Source of the DNA: Paenibacillus naphthalenovorans
GTDB taxonomy: Bacteria; Bacillota; Bacilli; Paenibacillales; NBRC-103111
Reading direction: 5' to 3'
Assembly (NCBI RefSeq): GCF_900099895.1
Contig: NZ_FNDY01000005.1
Span: 124,001-188,000, forward strand
Length of the DNA stretch: 64,000 bases
The notes beneath the pieces are model-generated. The model was given only the letters and a program-made list of their open reading frames with translations. It ran no database searches and was not told where the DNA came from. Each line of letters opens with the position of its first letter. The stretch's first letter is position 1. Shown here piece by piece: positions 33,364 through 43,735 of this stretch. A program made the position numbers and the translations under genes.

Positions 33364-34413
33364 TCAAACCTGTTCCAATTGCTCCAGAATTTCACTCATT
33401 TCTACCTCAGCATAACACATAGAGGTATCCGCTGCGCCATAATAAATTTTTACCTTGCCGTCTTCATAAAGCGCCCCGCAGCTGAAAACGACATTGCCAA
33501 AAAAACCTTCTTTTTCATAGTCCGTTTCCGGCTCCAAAAAAGGCTGCGTACTGCGGGCGATGACGCGCCAGGGCTGTTCCGAATCCAGCAGCACGGCCCC
33601 CAGGCAATATCTATTATTGCGATCGGCGCCATGATAAATTTCCAGCCACCCCTGTTCGAGTTTAATAGGAACGCAGCTTCCCCCTATTCGTGCTTCATCC
33701 CACAGGCCCGGCCGGCAGCCCATCAAGAAACGATGATTCCCCCAGCAAAGCAGGTCGGGAGATTCCGCCAACCACATGCTTGGTTTGCCAAAGCTGGAGC
33801 TGGAAGGCCGATGAAGGGCATAATATTTGCCGTTAATTTTTTGCGGAAAGATGACGATATTTTTGCTGTCCGGTTGGAAAATCACGCCCTCGCGTTGAAT
33901 ATATGCAAAATCTTTCGTGGAAGCCAGGCAGGTTGTAATTCCCAGGTTGGACACGGCCGAATAATTGATAAAATACGTATCGTTAATCTGAGTGATCCGA
34001 CAATCCTCAATTCCGTAAATCTCATATTGGTTTTCCGGAAATAAAGCGGGACGGTCATCGATCTCAAAATGAACGCCGTCCTTGCTCCTCGCTATTCTCA
34101 AATAGGAAAGGGACGTGAGCAATGAGCCTTCCGGTGTAGCGATGCCCCTAGCATCTGAAAAATCATATCCCGGGACTCCCTTTTCCAGTTGATTGATCCC
34201 CATTCTGCCGTTGGCGACGTCGTAGTACGGACTCAATCCAACGTTCGGATCGCGGTGTACCGGCCTTTCCGCTACGCGCAGAAGCAGCAGGATCTCATCT
34301 CCGTAACGCATGACACCGGCATTAAAAACGCCTATGACTTCATAATCTTTAAGGTATGGACGAATATCTTTGGGCTCAATGATCGGGTTGCCGATATATC
34401 GGGATACTTTCAT
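33364..34413 (-). CDS. GH130-family glycoside phosphorylase (beta-mannoside phosphorylase-like)
   Basis: 349 residues with the five-bladed GH130 fold: RYIGNPIIEPKDI, FNAGVMRYGDEILLLLRVAE, the catalytic-type Asp in YGIEDCRITQINDTYFINYSA, and EIYHGADRNNRYCLGAVLLD; C-terminal KIYYGAADTSMCYAEV. Family members cleave beta-mannosides with phosphate, giving mannose 1-phosphate. ATG 34413 follows AAGGGGGT. No signal peptide, so cytoplasmic. It is the last gene of an operon that encodes a hexose phosphomutase, a glycosyltransferase and a nucleotidyltransferase, so it could recycle an internal mannose polymer or glycoside. Confidence 0.9.
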   Translation of the reverse strand: MKVSRYIGNPIIEPKDIRPYLKDYEVIGVFNAGVMRYGDEILLLLRVAERPVHRDPNVGLSPYYDVANGRMGINQLEKGVPGYDFSDARGIATPEGSLLTSLSYLRIARSKDGVHFEIDDRPALFPENQYEIYGIEDCRITQINDTYFINYSAVSNLGITTCLASTKDFAYIQREGVIFQPDSKNIVIFPQKINGKYYALHRPSSSSFGKPSMWLAESPDLLCWGNHRFLMGCRPGLWDEARIGGSCVPIKLEQGWLEIYHGADRNNRYCLGAVLLDSEQPWRVIARSTQPFLEPETDYEKEGFFGNVVFSCGALYEDGKVKIYYGAADTSMCYAEVEMSEILEQLEQV

Positions 34414-34476
34414 TGCATGTAACCCCCTTCCAAGCAGTCCAAATCCATGTTCCACTCCTTAACCGGGCACTGCCAA

Positions 34477-35898
34477 TTACCAGTTGACTTGCAGGCTTCC
34501 GGATGCAGTTTTCAAGGCCTTTTCCAGTTCCGACTTGATTTCATTCAACCCTTCCTCCGTTTCCGCTTCCGCACGCAATACTAAAATCGGCTGCGTGTTG
34601 GAGCAGCGGACAAGCCCCCATCCTCCAGGGAACAAAACACGAATTCCGTCCACCTCGATCATCTCATGACTTCCATGAAAGTAATGCTTCACTTTGTTCA
34701 AAATGCGAAGCTTGGCGTCGTCGCTGCACGGAACTCTCGTTTCAGGTGTTGCATAATAACGGGGTACATCCTTAAAACAATCCGAAAGACGCTTATCCGT
34801 ATGGGTCAATATCCGTAGGAGCCGACCGGCCGCATACAGGGCGTCGTCAAATCCGTAGTATTCGTCACGGAAAAATAGATGACCAGACATTTCGCCGCTG
34901 AACGGCGTATTCAGCCTGCGCATCGTAGCTTTGATATGCGAATGCCCGGTGCGGTGATACACCGGCTTGCCGCCGAGTCTCTCGACTTCTTCCACCAGCG
35001 CCTTTGAGCATTTCACCTCAATTAAAGCGTCACAGCCGGGATATCGGGGAAGAATTTCGCGCCAGAACAGAATCATTAATTGATCGCCCCATAACACGTT
35101 CCCCTGCTCATCCACGACGCCGAGCCTGTCGCCGTCTCCGTCGAAGGCAATACCAATATCAGCCTTCGACGCTCTCACCTTGTCGATCAGATCTTTCAAA
35201 TTGTCCGGATCCACAGGATCCGGGTGATGGTTCGGGAAATCCGGGTCGGACTTGCAATAAAGCTCTATTACTTCGCAGCCCCAGTTTTTCAACGCTTTCG
35301 GAACAAAAGGAGACGGCGTGCCATTGCCGCAGTCCACCACTACTTTTAATTTTCTCGGGCCAAGTTTTATTTTTTCGGCCAGCATGGTCAAGTACGGCTC
35401 CTCCACGTCTTCGCGCTTCAGCAGACGCATGTTCCATCTGTATTTTTGCGGTATGTCCTCCTCTTCCGAAAGCCGGCGCATCCCTTGCCGCAGCTCTAGA
35501 ATCGCGTTTCCATAAATGGTCGAATAGTCCATCGCAATCTTAAATCCGTTCTCGTCACCGGGATTATGGCTTGCAGTAATCATTACACCGCAGGGCGTTT
35601 TTAGAAATTCAAGCGCATAGTAAAACATCGGTGTCGTGACTTCCCCTATATCCACGACGTGACAGGACGCTTGGTGCAAACCGGAAATTAGCGCACGATG
35701 AAATTCCGGAGACGATTTACGGTTGTCACGGCCGACAATCACCTTGTCGGTTCCCGTAGCCCTAACCTTTTCCCCAAACGCTTTGCCAAGCAAGTAGCAG
35801 AAAGAAAGATCGATTTCCGCGTAGGCTTTTCCGCGAATATCATATTCCCGAAAAACCTGGGTTGGCAGCAGGTTACGTTTAGCATCGATAAGCCGCAT
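34477..35898 (-). CDS. Phosphomannomutase/phosphoglucomutase
   Basis: 473 residues of the alpha-D-phosphohexomutase family: FREYDIRGKAY, the phosphoserine loop GVMITASHNPGDENGFK, the Mg loop AFDGDGDRLGVVD, the sugar-binding GEMSGHLFF and the phosphate site near the C-terminus. It interconverts hexose 6- and 1-phosphates. ATG 35898 is set by AGAGGTG 9 bp upstream and overlaps the preceding gene by 20 bp. It would link mannose 1-phosphate from the phosphorylase or for the nucleotidyltransferase to central metabolism. Confidence 0.92.
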   Translation of the reverse strand: MRLIDAKRNLLPTQVFREYDIRGKAYAEIDLSFCYLLGKAFGEKVRATGTDKVIVGRDNRKSSPEFHRALISGLHQASCHVVDIGEVTTPMFYYALEFLKTPCGVMITASHNPGDENGFKIAMDYSTIYGNAILELRQGMRRLSEEEDIPQKYRWNMRLLKREDVEEPYLTMLAEKIKLGPRKLKVVVDCGNGTPSPFVPKALKNWGCEVIELYCKSDPDFPNHHPDPVDPDNLKDLIDKVRASKADIGIAFDGDGDRLGVVDEQGNVLWGDQLMILFWREILPRYPGCDALIEVKCSKALVEEVERLGGKPVYHRTGHSHIKATMRRLNTPFSGEMSGHLFFRDEYYGFDDALYAAGRLLRILTHTDKRLSDCFKDVPRYYATPETRVPCSDDAKLRILNKVKHYFHGSHEMIEVDGIRVLFPGGWGLVRCSNTQPILVLRAEAETEEGLNEIKSELEKALKTASGSLQVNW

Positions 35899-36955
35899 AG
35901 TTCTCTGCACCTCTTTTGTTCGCGTTAAGTTTCAGATAAACAGCCTCTGTCAATAAATAAGATAGTGTAGATTCCGCTCCCTGGTTCAGATTCGGACCCT
36001 TTTCCCCCAATCCATCGTATCCGCTCCCTTCCAGCGCGTTGCACATCGGAACCCCCGCATCGTTCTCGCCGTAAAACCAGCCCCTGCATTTACCTACGAT
36101 CTCTGCATAACGGGCTTTTCCTGTCATTTCGTAGGCTTTGGAAGCGGCCAAAGCGAGCTTCATGACATCGATCGGCTGTTGATCCCACAGTGCTCTGTAC
36201 TCTGGCGTACACCATCCCCTATTCCCTACCGGACGAATATGCCCCTTCTCATTCAGCGATAACCGGATTAGAAAATCCAGGCTTTCTACAGCAACGTCAA
36301 GAAGCTCATTGTTTTTCATAGCCTCATACGCGCAAAACAATCCCCAGGGGATAATCCCGTTGCTGTAGGATAATGCCGGTTCGTACCATAACCATTGCGG
36401 CCTGGCATGGGTCCGGTAAGCATGAAGCAATTTCGCCGCCAGTGCCGCCAATACAGCATCCAAGTCGCGCGGATAGTTATGGCGAATCAAGAGACTTATC
36501 GCCGCCATCGCGTAAGCAGATCCCCGCAGGTATTGCAAATTGGCCACCTGGTTCATCGCCTTTTCAAGGATTTCTTTTGCCGCAAGCGCGCGTTCCCGAT
36601 CCTGCAGCTTTATAAAAGCGAGCGCACTGGCCCACAAACAGCGTCCCAGGCAATCATCCGAGGGCGTTTCGGCTTCTCTCGTCCGATCAAAAGCGATGTT
36701 GTTGTGAAAATGTCCGTTTTCGTTTTGTGTCCAAAGCAAAAAGGAGAGATACGTATCGATGAGCGAATATAAACCGTCAGCTTCCTTCTCGGGAACATAA
36801 TCAAGCCACTCCAGGCACGCCCAGAGCGCCCGGGCCTGGTCGTCCGTGCTGTAGCCCTCCTGGCGGCGGGGAATGCGGCCAAGAGCGTGCTCTACGATTC
36901 CGGTATCATCAGTCAGCCGAAACATATGCCGAAAACTAACTGATGACGGATTCAC
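35879..36955 (-). CDS. (alpha/alpha)6-type glycosidase-like protein, paired with the GT4 enzyme
   Basis: 358 residues, GTG start behind GGTGAGGG. The sequence has the repeated helical-hairpin pattern of six-hairpin glycosidases: GYSTDDQARALWACLEWL, CLGRCLWASALAF, GSAYAMAAISLLI, WLWYEPALSYSNGIIPWGLF, and QPIDVMKLALAASKAYEMTG. No exact family assignment is possible by eye. Such domains occur next to or fused with GT4 glycosyltransferases in other bacteria. It overlaps the GT4 gene by 20 bp, suggesting that the two proteins act together. The reaction is unknown. Confidence 0.7.
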   Translation of the reverse strand: MNPSSVSFRHMFRLTDDTGIVEHALGRIPRRQEGYSTDDQARALWACLEWLDYVPEKEADGLYSLIDTYLSFLLWTQNENGHFHNNIAFDRTREAETPSDDCLGRCLWASALAFIKLQDRERALAAKEILEKAMNQVANLQYLRGSAYAMAAISLLIRHNYPRDLDAVLAALAAKLLHAYRTHARPQWLWYEPALSYSNGIIPWGLFCAYEAMKNNELLDVAVESLDFLIRLSLNEKGHIRPVGNRGWCTPEYRALWDQQPIDVMKLALAASKAYEMTGKARYAEIVGKCRGWFYGENDAGVPMCNALEGSGYDGLGEKGPNLNQGAESTLSYLLTEAVYLKLNANKRGAENYAAYRC

Positions 36956-38090
36956 GTTCCCTCACCTCGGCGAACAAGCTTGCGTGCTGCCTTCCGATTA
37001 CCGGCCAATGCATTGTTTCCCCGATACGCTCCATTCGTTTGTTCCAGCTCTTCAATAAAGGATCGTTGGTCAACAGCGAGACCGTTTTATCGATCCATGC
37101 CTGTTCATTTTCATAAGGCAAAAGCAGTTCCGGATAGTCGGAAAGCAAATCCTGCGCATAAGCGTAGGGCGTGGATAATACCGGCCGCCCCAACCCGACG
37201 GCGTATGCCAATGTGCCGCTTGTAATCTGTTGCATCCCCGGGTAAGGGGTCACATAGATATCGCATGCTGAAATATGCTTGATCAGTTCGTCCTCGTCCA
37301 TGTACTTGTCAATCATTGCAACATGCTGCTGCATACCGCTGGTTCGAATTTGTTCCTGCAGCTCGTTCCGATAGGACTCTCCTTCCCGCTTCCTGATTTC
37401 CGGATGCGTTTGTCCGGCAATCACATATAAAACATTGGGAATCCTGCGTGCGATTTCCGGCAATGCCTTCAGGATCAGTTCGATGCCTTTGCCACGGCTC
37501 AGCAGCCCGAACGTCATGAGCACTTTTCGGTTCTGCCAGCCAAGCTGCTCCCGGACATGCTGCCTTTTTTCCGAACTCGGCTCTGGTGTACCGTGGGGGA
37601 TAAAGCAAATTTTTTCTTTCGGGATTCCGTACGCTTCTTGCAAATAGGCAATTGCCTTCCGGTTCATCACGATGATCTTTGCGCTTTTTTCCGCGATTTC
37701 CCTCTGGATCGAGGCGTAGGGTGGCTCGGGTTTCTTGAAAACCGTATGAAAGGTTGTGATGAGAGGTTTTTTTAGATTTTGGATAAAGGTTAAGATGTGA
37801 GCTCCCGCTTCACCGCCAAAGATCCCGAATTCATGCTGCAGGGAAACAACGTCGATATCGGAGCCATTTATTTTCCTCGCCATTTTGGCGTAATCTTCAA
37901 CTTGATTGCGCTGAAGCGGCCACAAAACGGGATCATCGGACCGGTCGGCCGGGTTTTCCGTGAGCACAACGACGGGGTCCTTCCCTTTCCAACCCTTGGC
38001 GTTATTGACCGCCTGCCTTAAATGAAACGTATAGGTGGCCAGCCCGCATTTTTGAGGCACGTACGTACTGACATAAGCCACTCGAGTCAT
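36936..38090 (-). CDS. GT4-family glycosyltransferase
   Basis: 384 residues, GT-B fold: N-terminal RVAYVSTYVPQKCGLATYTFHLRQA, a hinge region, then FIPHGTPEPSS, LMTFGLLSRGKGIELILKALPEI and the nucleotide-sugar Glu region VTPYPGMQQITSGTLAYAVGLGRPVLSTPYAYAQD. It moves a sugar from an NDP-sugar; adjacent genes point to GDP-mannose or a related donor. No membrane segment is seen, so the product is probably soluble and intracellular. ATGA overlap with the nucleotidyltransferase gene. Confidence 0.88.
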   Translation of the reverse strand: MTRVAYVSTYVPQKCGLATYTFHLRQAVNNAKGWKGKDPVVVLTENPADRSDDPVLWPLQRNQVEDYAKMARKINGSDIDVVSLQHEFGIFGGEAGAHILTFIQNLKKPLITTFHTVFKKPEPPYASIQREIAEKSAKIIVMNRKAIAYLQEAYGIPKEKICFIPHGTPEPSSEKRQHVREQLGWQNRKVLMTFGLLSRGKGIELILKALPEIARRIPNVLYVIAGQTHPEIRKREGESYRNELQEQIRTSGMQQHVAMIDKYMDEDELIKHISACDIYVTPYPGMQQITSGTLAYAVGLGRPVLSTPYAYAQDLLSDYPELLLPYENEQAWIDKTVSLLTNDPLLKSWNKRMERIGETMHWPVIGRQHASLFAEVRERESVIS

Positions 38091-39127
38091 GCTTGCAGCA
38101 CCCCCATTCGATTCATGACCGCTTCATGCAAAATATGCTTCGAGCCCAACTCAAGATCGTAACCGAAAATGCAGTTGCTTAAATGGGTAGCGTCGTTTAT
38201 TTTGCAGCGGTCCCACATAATGGTTTCGGAACAGCGCACGTTACGGCCGATCACACAATCGTTTCCGATTACGCTGAACGGCCCGATAATGGAGCGTTCC
38301 CCGATAACCACGTTATCTCCGATAAGAACCGGCGGAATGAGCAGTACACCGGGGCCAATATCGCAGTTTTTGCCCAGCCAGATTCCTTTTCCGCTTTCTT
38401 TGCCGGGGATCGGAAGGTTGTTCACGCGATTTAACACATCCCAATGAATTCGGCGGTACCTGTCTTTGGTTCCCATGTCCATCCAGTATCCCGAAATCAC
38501 TTTTCCGTAAACACCTACATTCCTGGTAATCAGCAGAGGGAAGGTTTCACGCTCGATGGAAACTTCCCGATCCGGGGGAATGAAGCTCAGCACCTTTTTT
38601 TCCATCACATAAATTCCCGCATTGATCCGACGTGACGGCGCTTCTTCCAAACGGGGCTTTTCGACAAACCGAAGGATGCGTCCGGCCCCGTCCTGCTGCA
38701 CGACGCCATATTGGGTGGGATCGTCCACCTCCGTCAAGCCGATAGTGACATTTCCCCCGTGCTTCCGGTGAAATTCCAATAAGGGATTAAGGTCGATTTC
38801 ATGAACGATATCCGCGTTGACCACGATAAACCGATCGTCAAGATAACGCTCCGCGTTTTTGATGGCTCCGGCAGTGCCTTTGAGGGAATCTTCCATCGCA
38901 TATTGGATCGTGATCCCCCATTTCTCTCCATTGCCAAAATGATTCTGTATTTTCTCCGGATGATGCTTGACCGCGATAACGAAATTTTGAATACCCTGTT
39001 TTTTCAAATGAACAATCACATGCTCCAGCCACGGACGATTGGCGATTAAAGCCATCGGTTTGGGCAATGTTTCCGTGAGCGGCTTTAACCTGGTTCCGAG
39101 ACCTCCGGCAAGCAGTAATGCATTCAT
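38087..39127 (-). CDS. NDP-sugar pyrophosphorylase (mannose-1-phosphate guanylyltransferase-like)
   Basis: 346 residues: N-terminal nucleotidyltransferase (MNALLLAGGLGTRLKPLTETLPKPM, IVVNADIVHEID, VEKP) and a C-terminal left-handed beta-helix of hexapeptide repeats (VLIGDNVVIGERSIIGPFSVIGNDCVIG). Enzymes of this shape activate mannose 1-phosphate or glucose 1-phosphate. ATG 39127 follows AGGAGG at good spacing. It is the first gene of the five-gene glycan operon. Confidence 0.85.
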   Translation of the reverse strand: MNALLLAGGLGTRLKPLTETLPKPMALIANRPWLEHVIVHLKKQGIQNFVIAVKHHPEKIQNHFGNGEKWGITIQYAMEDSLKGTAGAIKNAERYLDDRFIVVNADIVHEIDLNPLLEFHRKHGGNVTIGLTEVDDPTQYGVVQQDGAGRILRFVEKPRLEEAPSRRINAGIYVMEKKVLSFIPPDREVSIERETFPLLITRNVGVYGKVISGYWMDMGTKDRYRRIHWDVLNRVNNLPIPGKESGKGIWLGKNCDIGPGVLLIPPVLIGDNVVIGERSIIGPFSVIGNDCVIGRNVRCSETIMWDRCKINDATHLSNCIFGYDLELGSKHILHEAVMNRMGVLQA

Positions 39128-39173
39128 ACGGCAAATACCTCCTATCAAATGAATCAATAACAGGCCCTGTATG

Positions 39174-39278
39174 TCAACCCCCTGTCTGGCAATGAGAGTC
39201 GCACTTCATCATGTTTTCATACCGGTTCACCCCACAAAAAAAGAAGACATGATCATAGGTGAAATTCTTTACCGTCAT
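39174..39278 (-). other. Possible leader peptide frame of the glycan operon
   Basis: A 34-codon frame (MTVKNFTYDHVFFFCG...) starts at ATG 39278 after GTGGGAAC and runs through the leader hairpin's 3' arm and T-run. Its weak ribosome site makes it doubtful, but the overlap with the hairpin is what a translation-controlled attenuator would show. Confidence 0.2.
39216..39231. promoter_or_regulatory. LacI-type operator-like site before the glycan operon
   Basis: TTCATACCGGTTCACC shares its TACCGGTTCA core with the nagA operator at 31894. It lies 89 bp before the nucleotidyltransferase start. The regulator of the amino-sugar locus may also act here. Confidence 0.5.
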
Positions 39279-39321
39279 GTTCCCACGATCAATAAAAAGC
39301 TTCAAATATGATTGTCTTCTT
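39234..39321 (-). terminator. Terminator-like hairpin in the leader of the glycan operon
   Basis: Leftward AAGAAGACA-ATCATA (complement 39307-39321) pairs with TATGAT-(CA)-TGTCTTCTT (39241-39257), 15 bp with a 2-nt bulge and a 49-nt loop, then TTTTT. No gene precedes it on this strand, so it would act on the operon's own leader as an attenuator. Confidence 0.5.
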
Positions 39322-39335
39322 CATATCATTTTTTG

Positions 39336-39362
39336 TTAGCGGTCTAATGAGACGAGTGCTAA
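39336..39362. promoter_or_regulatory. Degenerate CIRCE element (HrcA site) at the glycan operon promoter
   Basis: TTAGCGGTC-N9-GAGTGCTAA: the right arm is perfect CIRCE, the left arm has two changes from TTAGCACTC, and the 9-bp spacing is exact. It covers the predicted start of the leftward promoter at 39367-39396. It lies 299 bp from the perfect CIRCE of groESL. Confidence 0.65.
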
Positions 39363-39366
39363 TTTG

Positions 39367-39396
39367 AGTATATTTTTTCTTTTTGCTTTTTTTCAA
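39367..39396 (-). promoter_or_regulatory. Predicted promoter of the glycan operon
   Basis: Leftward TTGAAA (39391-39396), an 18-bp spacer made almost wholly of A, then TATACT (39367-39372). The start would fall at about 39360, the edge of the degenerate CIRCE. Confidence 0.55.
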
Positions 39397-39436
39397 AGGT
39401 ACATTTTGCTAATTTTGGGCAACTGGAACAAAAAAA

Positions 39437-39492
39437 TCCCGGCTTTTCTTTTTCTTTCTTTTCTTTGCTTAATTTTTCTCTTTTTTTCTGTG
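39437..39492. other. Long polypyrimidine tract between the divergent operons
   Basis: About 55 bp that are nearly all C/T on the plus strand, within a 560-bp intergenic region, just behind the A-rich spacer of the leftward promoter. Such asymmetric tracts can bend DNA or ease melting. No gene is visible here. Confidence 0.4.
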
Positions 39493-39595
39493 CGTCCACG
39501 GTAAAAAATACAAGTATTCCTTCAAAATCAAGAGAAATGATAAAAAATCACGAACTGAATTCATTTTTATAAGCTTTCATACGGGAAAACCGCCT

Positions 39596-39623
39596 TTGAT
39601 CGACGATACAAATAATGTATATT
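39596..39623 (+). promoter_or_regulatory. groESL promoter
   Basis: TTGATC (39596-39601), a 16-bp spacer and TATATT (39618-39623), with the CIRCE element starting 11 bp downstream at the predicted start. Confidence 0.7.
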
Positions 39624-39634
39624 AATTATCAGCA

Positions 39635-39661
39635 TTAGCACTCCTACTTTACGAGTGCTAA
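39635..39661. promoter_or_regulatory. Perfect CIRCE element (HrcA operator)
   Basis: TTAGCACTC (39635-39643), N9, GAGTGCTAA (39653-39661), identical to the consensus. It represses groESL through HrcA until heat or misfolded protein titrates GroEL. Confidence 0.95.
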
Positions 39662-39688
39662 TACATTCAGTTGGGAGGTTGGTACTCG

Positions 39689-41612
<1,924 letters not shown>

Positions 41613-41618
41613 CGAACG

Positions 41619-41645
41619 AAACCCGTCCGGTGAGGACGGGTTTTT
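41619..41645. terminator. groESL terminator
   Basis: A 10-bp stem, AAACCCGTCC (41619-41628) with GGACGGGTTT (41634-41643), ending in a T-run. It is short-looped and also has an A-rich 5' side, so it may serve the converging siderophore operon. Confidence 0.88.
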
Positions 41646-41674
41646 CATCAAGACTTGAATATCCGGGGGACCGG

Positions 41675-42673
41675 TTATTTTTGATTTTGCTTCACGATGA
41701 GATCGACCAGAATGTCTAATTGCTTCTCCAAATTAAGCCCGTCGATCATCCAGAATTTTTTATAATCCAAATAGTAAACATGGTTATTTTTCACGGCGGG
41801 CAGGCCTTGCCAAATGGCGCCATTCGCTACTTCCTTCGCCCGTTCGGCCCCTCCGTCCGGTTCGTATACCGTAATAAACATATGGTCGGCGGCAAATTCG
41901 GGCAGCACCTCCAAGGAAATGTCCTTCCCTTTGCCATCCGGGAAAATTTCCTTGGCTATTTTGTCTTGCGGTTTGTATTGTAACATCTCGAACAGATTGT
42001 AGCCCGCATCACGCGTTTTAGGCCATACCCAAAGATTTTTCGCCCAAATGGAATAGCTTCCCACCGTTTCGTCCGGACCGATGATGCCGTTTAATTTTGC
42101 CTTTGCTTCCTCAGCCTTTTGCTTATACCGGGCAATGAAGGCTTCCGCTTCCTTTTCTTTACCGAGCATCACGCCGAAGGTCTTCAATTCTTCCAGCGGA
42201 TCTCCGCCCTCCAGGCCAACGGAAGGAATCGCTACGGTAGGAGCAATTTTCTTCAGCTGCTCGACCGTTTCAGACGGAAGATACGTCGGTACAATAATTA
42301 AATCCGGATTAAGCTCCAGTACCTTTTCCACGGAGACATCCCCGACATCGGCTACACCTTCAAGCTCCTTTTCCAAAAGAACGGAATTGTTCAACGCGAT
42401 CGAACCGGCGCCGACCGGTTTGACCCCGAGCGCGAGCAGATCTCCCAAGAACGTGATCGCAACGATGCGCTGCGGATGAACCGGAATTTCAACGTCCCCA
42501 TTCGCCGCTTTAAATATCTTCGTGCTTTTGTCGGTCACAGGGGAAGAATCGCCGGTCTGCTCCGCCGGAGCATTCGACGCCCCGGATCCCGCTTGGCCTC
42601 CGCAGGCAGCAAGAGCAATGACTAGCCAGATCATCAAGGTTACATACAACAATCTATTTTTTATTAAAAACAC
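41675..42673 (-). CDS. Iron-siderophore ABC transporter substrate-binding lipoprotein (second copy)
   Basis: 332 residues of the FecB/FhuD-type Peripla_BP_2 family. Lipoprotein signal ends ALAAC (Cys24). The mature part has PQRIVAITFLGDLLALGVKPVGAG and VLELNPDLIIVPTYLPSETVEQLKKIAPTV. GTG 42673 is chosen because GGAGGG lies 6 bp before it; a TTG 21 bp upstream opens the same frame. It is the last gene of a Fur-boxed operon. Confidence 0.9.
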   Translation of the reverse strand: MFLIKNRLLYVTLMIWLVIALAACGGQAGSGASNAPAEQTGDSSPVTDKSTKIFKAANGDVEIPVHPQRIVAITFLGDLLALGVKPVGAGSIALNNSVLLEKELEGVADVGDVSVEKVLELNPDLIIVPTYLPSETVEQLKKIAPTVAIPSVGLEGGDPLEELKTFGVMLGKEKEAEAFIARYKQKAEEAKAKLNGIIGPDETVGSYSIWAKNLWVWPKTRDAGYNLFEMLQYKPQDKIAKEIFPDGKGKDISLEVLPEFAADHMFITVYEPDGGAERAKEVANGAIWQGLPAVKNNHVYYLDYKKFWMIDGLNLEKQLDILVDLIVKQNQK

Positions 42674-42700
42674 AGATTTCCCTCCAACATTCAAACTGAT

Positions 42701-43735
42701 TCAAGATTTCGCATGCGCCAGCAGATAAAGAAAATATGGCGCTCCGATCACAGCAACGACGAGACCGGCCGGAACCTCTGACGGCTGCACAATCCAACGG
42801 CCCAAGGTATCCGCCACGATAAGGAGCAAAGCCCCGGCCAAAGCCGATGTCGGCAAAAGCATTTGATGCTTCGGCCCGACAAGCCTTCGCGCCAAATGCG
42901 GAGCGATCAGCCCGATGAAACCGATGCCTCCGCTTACCGCTACACACGATCCGGCCAAACCTACCGCTGCACCCAGCAGCATAAGCCTTTCCTTCCCAAT
43001 CGGCGTGCCAAGCCCAACAGCTGTCTGATCCCCAAGATTCAGCACGTTCAACACGCGGGCTTTGAAAAATACAAACGGAAGAAGCACCACAATCCATGGT
43101 AAAAGCGCGAGCACAAACTTCCAGCTCGAGCCCCATATACTGCCTGCGAGCCAGGTGGCCACAAACTGATACTGATCCGGATCAAACCGCAGCGTCAGTA
43201 CGATCATTGCCGCTTTGATGCCTGTGGCCACTGCAATCCCGGTAAGCAGCAGCCTTGTCGGCACAAATCCCTTATGCCGTTTGTAGGCGAGTATGCAGAT
43301 CAATGCGGCGGTTAGCCCCGCACCAACCAATGCCGTTACCGGAAGCCAAAGTACCGGGGCGGCTGCCGATGTCGGAAATAAAAAAATAAACAGCATGACT
43401 GTTAAACCGGCGCCTGCGTTAATGCCAAGAATGCCGGGATCAGCCAGCGCATTGTGGGTGATGCCCTGCAGAATACAGCCGGACACGGCTAAGCCGGCAC
43501 CAACAAGAACGGAAATGACAATGCGCGGCAAGCGGAATTCAAACAGAATCAATTCCTGCTTGCCGGTCCCCCATCCAAACAACGTCTTTATCACATCAAG
43601 CGGCGACAAACGTATATATCCGGTGTTCATGCTGATGATGAAAGCAGCGATAATCAGTATGCCGAGAACGGCCATGACGGTAAACCCGCCTTTTTTTCTT
43701 CTGTTTTCCAAGACGGATTCCGGCGTTGCTCCCAT
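42701..43735 (-). CDS. Iron-siderophore ABC transporter permease (FecCD family)
   Basis: 344 residues, about nine to ten membrane helices, with FecCD motifs RLPRIVISVLVGAGLAVSGCILQGITHNALADPGILGINAGAG and GGIGFIGLIAPHLARRLVGPKH. It pairs with the other permease gene, whose stop shares a base with its start region. Confidence 0.93.
   Translation of the reverse strand: MGATPESVLENRRKKGGFTVMAVLGILIIAAFIISMNTGYIRLSPLDVIKTLFGWGTGKQELILFEFRLPRIVISVLVGAGLAVSGCILQGITHNALADPGILGINAGAGLTVMLFIFLFPTSAAAPVLWLPVTALVGAGLTAALICILAYKRHKGFVPTRLLLTGIAVATGIKAAMIVLTLRFDPDQYQFVATWLAGSIWGSSWKFVLALLPWIVVLLPFVFFKARVLNVLNLGDQTAVGLGTPIGKERLMLLGAAVGLAGSCVAVSGGIGFIGLIAPHLARRLVGPKHQMLLPTSALAGALLLIVADTLGRWIVQPSEVPAGLVVAVIGAPYFLYLLAHAKS

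Noticed and set aside
39121-39180. TTGACA-like -35 just before the glycan operon start codon
   Set aside because: With normal spacing the transcription start would fall on the ribosome-binding site, leaving no leader; the promoter at 39367-39396 fits better.
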